A stretch of DNA of 8,946 bases from an uncultured Oscillospiraceae bacterium (GTDB lineage: Bacteria > Bacillota > Clostridia > Oscillospirales > Oscillospiraceae): assembly GCA_934515035.1 (NCBI GenBank), contig CAKSXP010000064.1, positions 1 through 8,946 of the forward strand, in the 5' to 3' direction. The notes under the pieces are model-generated. The model made no database searches. It was not told the DNA's origin and saw nothing but the letters and a program-made list of their open reading frames with translations. Both the position numbers and the translations under genes were made by a program. Below are positions 5,503-8,946 of the stretch, piece after piece. Position 1 is the stretch's first letter; each line of letters starts with the position of its first letter.

Positions 5503-7497
5503 ATGAGCCACAGCTTCGAGCATCTGCTGTCCCCGATAGTCATACGCGGGCACGTACTTAAAAACCGCATGATATCTTCGAGCTGCCTTCCGCATTTTTT
5601 GCAGGGGCCGGAGATATTCCCCTCAGAATCGATCATAAGCTTTGTCGAAAACATTGCGCGGGCGGGTTCCGCGCTCGTTACTATCCCCGACAGGTTCAAC
5701 AACACGCGGCATATGCCCATGGAGGATATAAAGCGGGGCCCGTGCTGGGATCCGACAGACCCCAGTGTTGACAACTACCTGAGCGCGATGGTGGAGGCCG
5801 TACATTTCCAGGGCTCGCTCATCTCCGCGCAGCTCTCAAAATTTCAGTCCATTCCTCATGACGTCGGCGTTTATGAGCATATGGGAGTCTACCGTCCCCA
5901 GATGATGCTCGACCTGGACGATCCCGGCCCGGGCGTGCCCGTAAGCGAGGGGCCCTTTGCTCCCGCGCCCATAAAGGCAATGAACCGCGAACAGATGGAC
6001 GCGGTCATAGACGAGATCTCCTCCCGCTGCGCATATTACAAGAGCGTAGGATTTGACGCCGTGTGTCTGCATTTTGCCTATAACTATAACGTTCTCGCCT
6101 GTTTCCTGAGCAGCGAGACCAACAGGCGCACCGATGAATACGGCGGAAGCGTTGCAAACCGCGCGCGGTTCCCGCTTGAGATCGTGGACGCTATCCGCAA
6201 GACCTGCGGCGAGGGCTTCATCATCGAGCTTCAGGTCAGCGGCGACTGCATGCCCGAGGACGAATTCATCGAATTTGCAAGGCTCTGCGAGGGACGCGCC
6301 GATATTCTCCAGCTTCGTCTCAACGACATGGACAATTCCCACGCCACCTCCTACAACTACAACGGTTCCGACATCCCGCCTACGCTCAAGTTCGCCGAAG
6401 CCGCCAAAAAGGCCGGCGTAAAGATACTCACAGCTCCCAACGGCGGCTTCCATGATCCGGAGATGAATGAAAGATTCATCGCCGAGGGAAAAACCGACCT
6501 TATCTCTGCTGCCCGTCCGTTCATCTGCGACGGAGACTACGGCAGAAAAATAATCGAAGAGCGCACAGACACCATATTGCCCTGCCTGCACTGCAACAAA
6601 TGTCACGAGCACGTTCACGGCAGCTTCATATCCTCCTGCGCCGTCAATCCGGAAGTCGGTCTTGCCCACCGTCTGGACAGGATGATCGAGCCGGCACATG
6701 GCGGCAGAAAAATCGCAGTCATCGGCGCCGGTCCGGCCGGGATGCGCGCCGCGCTGCTGCTCGCCGAACGCGGAAACAGCGTAACTCTCTACGAAAAGTC
6801 CGCTGTTCCCGGCGGCCAGCTGACTCATGCGGATTATCCGGAATTCAAATGGGCACTGCGCGAATATAAGGACCGGCTGATATATCTCATCGGCATGAAC
6901 GACCGGATAAAGCTTCTTCTCAACACCGAGGCAACGCCCGAAATGATAGCCGCGGAGGGCTTTGACGCCGTTGTGACCGCAGTCGGCGCAAAGGCAAAGA
7001 TCCCTGCGATAAGCGGCATCGACAGCACCCGCGTTTACACACCTCTCGAGGTATACGGTCGCGAGCATGAGCTTGGACGCCGCGTGGTCGTTATCGGCGG
7101 CTCCGAGACGGGCACGGAGACCGGTATGTATCTCGCCGAGGCCGGGCACGAGGTGACCGTACTGACCAGAAACGCTCATCTGGCCGAAAATGCCTGGTGC
7201 GTCCACGCCTATGCGCTTCTGCGCAGGCGCTGGCTCTCTGAAAATGGCTTTACCGGCATTACCGGCGCGGTCACGACCTCCGTGGCGGACGGCGTTGTGC
7301 GCTATTCCGACGCCGCCGGTGACCACGAGATCGAATGTGACAGCATCGTTGTTTCCGGCGGAGTTGAGCCGCTGACAGGCGAAGCTCTCGCCTTCTCCTC
7401 CTGCGCCCGTTACTTCTTTAACATCGGCGACAGCAACACACCGGGCAACGTACGCTCCTGCAACCGCATGGCGCTTGCCGCGGCCGCAAAGCTCTGA
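5503..7497 (+). CDS. FMN/4Fe-4S/FAD-dependent ene-reductase-like oxidoreductase (OYE / 2-enoate reductase family)
   Basis: This is a full-length protein of 664 residues, normal for the three-domain class of 2,4-dienoyl-CoA reductase, 2-enoate reductase and BaiCD. Residues 1-355 are the FMN TIM barrel: KNR at 20-22, the NRRTDEYGGSVANRARFPLE signature at 207-226, and the phosphate-binding stretch from TAPNGG to AAR (310-338). Cys361, 364, 367 and 379 (CLHCNKC then SSCAVNP) fit a 4Fe-4S cluster. Residues 403-432 are an FAD Rossmann fold (GAGPAG at 408-413, E431). Residues 527-556 are the NAD(P) fold (GGSETG), and IGD (641-643) closes the FAD domain. The family moves hydride from NAD(P)H via FAD and Fe-S to FMN and reduces activated C=C bonds in the cytoplasm of anaerobes. 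The active site is unusual: HFAY at 190-193 and QLSKFQS at 110-116. The ATG follows AAGGAAAGGA with a 9-nt gap. Class is firm; substrate is unknown. Confidence 0.93.
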   Translation: MSHSFEHLLSPIVIRGHVLKNRMISSSCLPHFLQGPEIFPSESIISFVENIARAGSALVTIPDRFNNTRHMPMEDIKRGPCWDPTDPSVDNYLSAMVEAVHFQGSLISAQLSKFQSIPHDVGVYEHMGVYRPQMMLDLDDPGPGVPVSEGPFAPAPIKAMNREQMDAVIDEISSRCAYYKSVGFDAVCLHFAYNYNVLACFLSSETNRRTDEYGGSVANRARFPLEIVDAIRKTCGEGFIIELQVSGDCMPEDEFIEFARLCEGRADILQLRLNDMDNSHATSYNYNGSDIPPTLKFAEAAKKAGVKILTAPNGGFHDPEMNERFIAEGKTDLISAARPFICDGDYGRKIIEERTDTILPCLHCNKCHEHVHGSFISSCAVNPEVGLAHRLDRMIEPAHGGRKIAVIGAGPAGMRAALLLAERGNSVTLYEKSAVPGGQLTHADYPEFKWALREYKDRLIYLIGMNDRIKLLLNTEATPEMIAAEGFDAVVTAVGAKAKIPAISGIDSTRVYTPLEVYGREHELGRRVVVIGGSETGTETGMYLAEAGHEVTVLTRNAHLAENAWCVHAYALLRRRWLSENGFTGITGAVTTSVADGVVRYSDAAGDHEIECDSIVVSGGVEPLTGEALAFSSCARYFFNIGDSNTPGNVRSCNRMALAAAAKL

Positions 7498-7542
7498 TGC
7501 CCAAGACGAAAAAATATCCGACCTGCAAGGAGGCATGACCAC

Positions 7543-7920
7543 ATGAAAATAGATTTCAACCTGGTGCTCGGCGCTGAGATACCGGGATTTCCGAAAAATG
7601 ATTTTGAAGCGCCCGACGGTTCGGCGGGCATCATGAAAATTCCCATGTCCATACATATCTTCGAGGAAAACGGCGCTCTGCGCGGCCGCTTCACCCATCC
7701 GCACTGGGGCGAATCCGAGGCGGCGGACATTATCAAAACAGATTCTCTCCTCGCCTTTGCCGCAGAATCCGGCAACGACGACAAGGGCGGAAAGCCGGTT
7801 TATTTCGACTATGTCTTCTCTCTGAGCACAGAGACGAAAAACGTTGTCGGCTTCTCCGCCGGCAGAGCTCCGTATTTCAGAAGCTTTCTCCCCGTGGAAG
7901 GCGTTATCACAGAAAACTGA
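7543..7920 (+). CDS. Unrecognised 125-residue protein in the flavoenzyme operon
   Basis: I do not recognise a named family. The start is well supported by AAGGAGG (7527-7533) 9 nt before the ATG, and the gene begins 45 bp after the flavoenzyme stop, on the same strand, so it is almost certainly co-transcribed. There is no signal peptide, membrane segment or cysteine. The sequence alternates short hydrophobic stretches with Gly-containing turns in two similar halves (about residues 31-73 and 85-122), for example 'PMSIHIFEENGALRGRF' and 'FDYVFSLSTETKNVVGF'. This pattern suggests a small all-beta sheet or barrel fold. A THPHW motif at 51-55 holds two His and a Trp. The stop codon lies directly against the terminator stem. 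It could be a substrate-binding partner, a stabiliser or an isomerase-like accessory of the flavoenzyme; these are guesses from position. Confidence 0.8.
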   Translation: MKIDFNLVLGAEIPGFPKNDFEAPDGSAGIMKIPMSIHIFEENGALRGRFTHPHWGESEAADIIKTDSLLAFAAESGNDDKGGKPVYFDYVFSLSTETKNVVGFSAGRAPYFRSFLPVEGVITEN

Positions 7921-7957
7921 AGAGAGGGCCGCCCGTATAAAACGGGCGGTCCTCTCT
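7921..7957. terminator. Strong intrinsic terminator between convergent genes
   Basis: Arms 7921-7936 and 7942-7957 form a 16-bp stem with a single G.U wobble and the loop ATAAA. The stem begins on the base right after the TGA of the 125-residue gene. On the plus strand TCTTATAT follows, a weak T-tract offset by stem strength. On the minus strand TTCAGTTTTCT follows, so it may also end the threonine ammonia-lyase transcript, whose stop is about 40 bp away. Confidence 0.88.
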
Positions 7958-7998
7958 TCTTATATAATATCATCCTGCCGGATGCGTCTCCGGGCGTA

Positions 7999-8946
7999 TC
8001 AGCCGTTCACGATCCTCAAGCCGTGCGCTCTCAGCGCTTCCCGGATCTGGGCTATGTGTTCAAAGTTTCTCGTCTCAAGCTCCAGCCGCAGATAGCAGCC
8101 GTTTATGTCGCTGCCCTCGTTGGCGCGTTCGTGGTGAACGGATATGACGTTTCCGCCCAGCTCCGCTATCGTGCGCGCGACGCTCAGAAGCTGCCCCGGC
8201 TTGTCCACAAGCTCGATCGTGAGCTGGCAGGTCCTTCCGCTCATGAGAAGTCCGCGTTCTATAACGCGCGAAAGTATTGTAACGTCGATGTTTCCGCCCG
8301 AGAGTATGCACACCGTCTTTTTACCCTTGATCGGCAGTTTGTTGAACATCGCCGCGGCAACAGCCGCCGCGCCCGCACCTTCCGTAACGAGCTTCTGCTG
8401 TTCCATAAGCGCAAGTATGGCCGCCGAGATTTCGTCGTCCGTTACAGTCACTATCTCGTCAACACAGCTTGAGCATATCTCATATGTAAGATCGCCGGGG
8501 CGCTTCACCGCTATGCCGTCGGCTATGGTGGAAACGCTCTCGAGCGTGCCGATCTCTCCGTTTTCGCGCGCCCTGTACATGCTGGGCGCGCCCGCCGCCT
8601 GAACGCCGTAGACCTTTATCCTCGGATCAAGAGCCTTGATAGTAAATGCTATTCCGGAGATAAGACCGCCGCCGCCTATCGGCACGATGACCGCATCAAT
8701 ATCCTTGAGCTGGTCGCACAGCTCAAGTGCAATGGTCCCCTGACCGGCAATGACTGCCTCGTCGTCAAAGGGATGGATAAAGGTATATCCCTTTTCGTCG
8801 CGCAGTCTGAGAGCATATGCATAGGCGTCGTCATATACGCCCTCGACCATACATACCTCCGCGCCATAGCTCTTCGTTGCCTCTACCTTTGAGATAGGCG
8901 CGCTGTCAGGCAGGCAGATAACGGCTCTGATGCCGTTTTTCTGCGC
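7999..8946 (-). CDS. ilvA: Threonine ammonia-lyase, PLP-dependent, with C-terminal ACT domain (5' end outside window)
   Basis: The frame is open to the right edge, giving 315 visible residues. An internal ATG at 8850 is not the start, because the 32 codons before it ('GIRAVICLPDSAPISKVEAT' onward) match the family. Full members of the single-ACT, medium-length form are about 400 residues, so roughly 85 are missing, including the PLP-binding lysine. Visible are the glycine loop that holds the PLP phosphate (GGGGLISG, residues 91-98 of the fragment), SGGN at 216-219 near the PLP ring, and an ACT domain at about 239-315 (CQLTIELVDKPGQLLSVART). The enzyme deaminates threonine to 2-oxobutanoate and ammonia, feeding isoleucine synthesis or threonine breakdown. 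ACT domains bind small allosteric effectors, often amino acids. It converges on the flavoenzyme operon with a terminator between, so no functional link is implied. tdcB would be an alternative symbol. Confidence 0.93.
   Translation of the reverse strand, partial: AQKNGIRAVICLPDSAPISKVEATKSYGAEVCMVEGVYDDAYAYALRLRDEKGYTFIHPFDDEAVIAGQGTIALELCDQLKDIDAVIVPIGGGGLISGIAFTIKALDPRIKVYGVQAAGAPSMYRARENGEIGTLESVSTIADGIAVKRPGDLTYEICSSCVDEIVTVTDDEISAAILALMEQQKLVTEGAGAAAVAAAMFNKLPIKGKKTVCILSGGNIDVTILSRVIERGLLMSGRTCQLTIELVDKPGQLLSVARTIAELGGNVISVHHERANEGSDINGCYLRLELETRNFEHIAQIREALRAHGLRIVNG

Noticed and set aside
5503..7497. Assigning the flavoenzyme as baiCD, fldZ, bilR or fadH
   Set aside because: The architecture is shared by all of these, but the active-site motifs differ from the usual ones and no pathway neighbours are present. 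A gene symbol would be a guess.
5836..7704. 622-codon open frame on the minus strand opposite the flavoenzyme gene
   Set aside because: It lies almost wholly antisense to a gene with clear family motifs. Its translation has no recognisable domain and it has no convincing ribosome site; GC-rich codon bias commonly creates such shadows.
8848..8850. ATG as the start of a 283-residue threonine ammonia-lyase
   Set aside because: The frame continues upstream to the window edge with family-typical sequence, so this Met is internal and the gene is cut by the window.

Overview
The window looks like chromosome of an anaerobic, gut-type Clostridia member, probably Oscillospirales-like. That placement is an inference from four things: moderately high GC, strong AGGAG-type ribosome binding sites, a secreted protein with a typical 'LSLFMAFVLCLTLLPAAAFA' leader, and an oxygen-labile Fe-S flavoenzyme. 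No rRNA, tRNA, CRISPR array, insertion sequence or phage gene was seen.

Layout from left to right. (1) Positions 1-1868, minus strand: the N-terminal 622 residues of a large secreted protein with a signal peptide, Gly/Pro linker, Ig-like segments and a regular beta-helix repeat; it runs off the left edge. (2) Positions 1936-4299, minus strand: a 787-residue MalT/LAL-type LuxR regulator (P-loop ATPase, helical middle, C-terminal LuxR HTH). It has its own near-consensus promoter at 4384-4411 and lies 67 bp upstream of the secreted protein gene, so the two may be linked. (3) Positions 4471-5343, minus strand: a LysR-type regulator. (4) Positions 5503-7497, plus strand, divergent from lysR: a 664-residue three-domain flavoenzyme of the Old Yellow Enzyme / 2,4-dienoyl-CoA reductase / 2-enoate reductase class (FMN barrel, 4Fe-4S cluster, FAD and NAD(P) domains). 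(5) Positions 7543-7920, plus strand: a 125-residue unrecognised protein in the same operon, ending directly at a strong terminator hairpin. (6) Positions 7999-8946, minus strand, convergent: the C-terminal 315 residues of threonine ammonia-lyase with an ACT domain, running off the right edge.

The most interesting unit is the lysR / flavoenzyme / small-protein cassette. It has the classic form of a substrate-inducible reductase locus: a divergent LysR regulator, an intergenic region with nested inverted repeats at the promoter, and a two-gene operon closed by a terminator. The flavoenzyme keeps the overall family architecture but has lost several usual active-site signatures (HFAY where HxAH/HxAN is usual; QLSKFQS where QLxHxGR is usual). 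This suggests a divergent subfamily with an unassigned electron-poor substrate. The substrate cannot be named from sequence alone. The secreted protein, the LuxR regulator and the ilvA-like gene are otherwise recognisable types.
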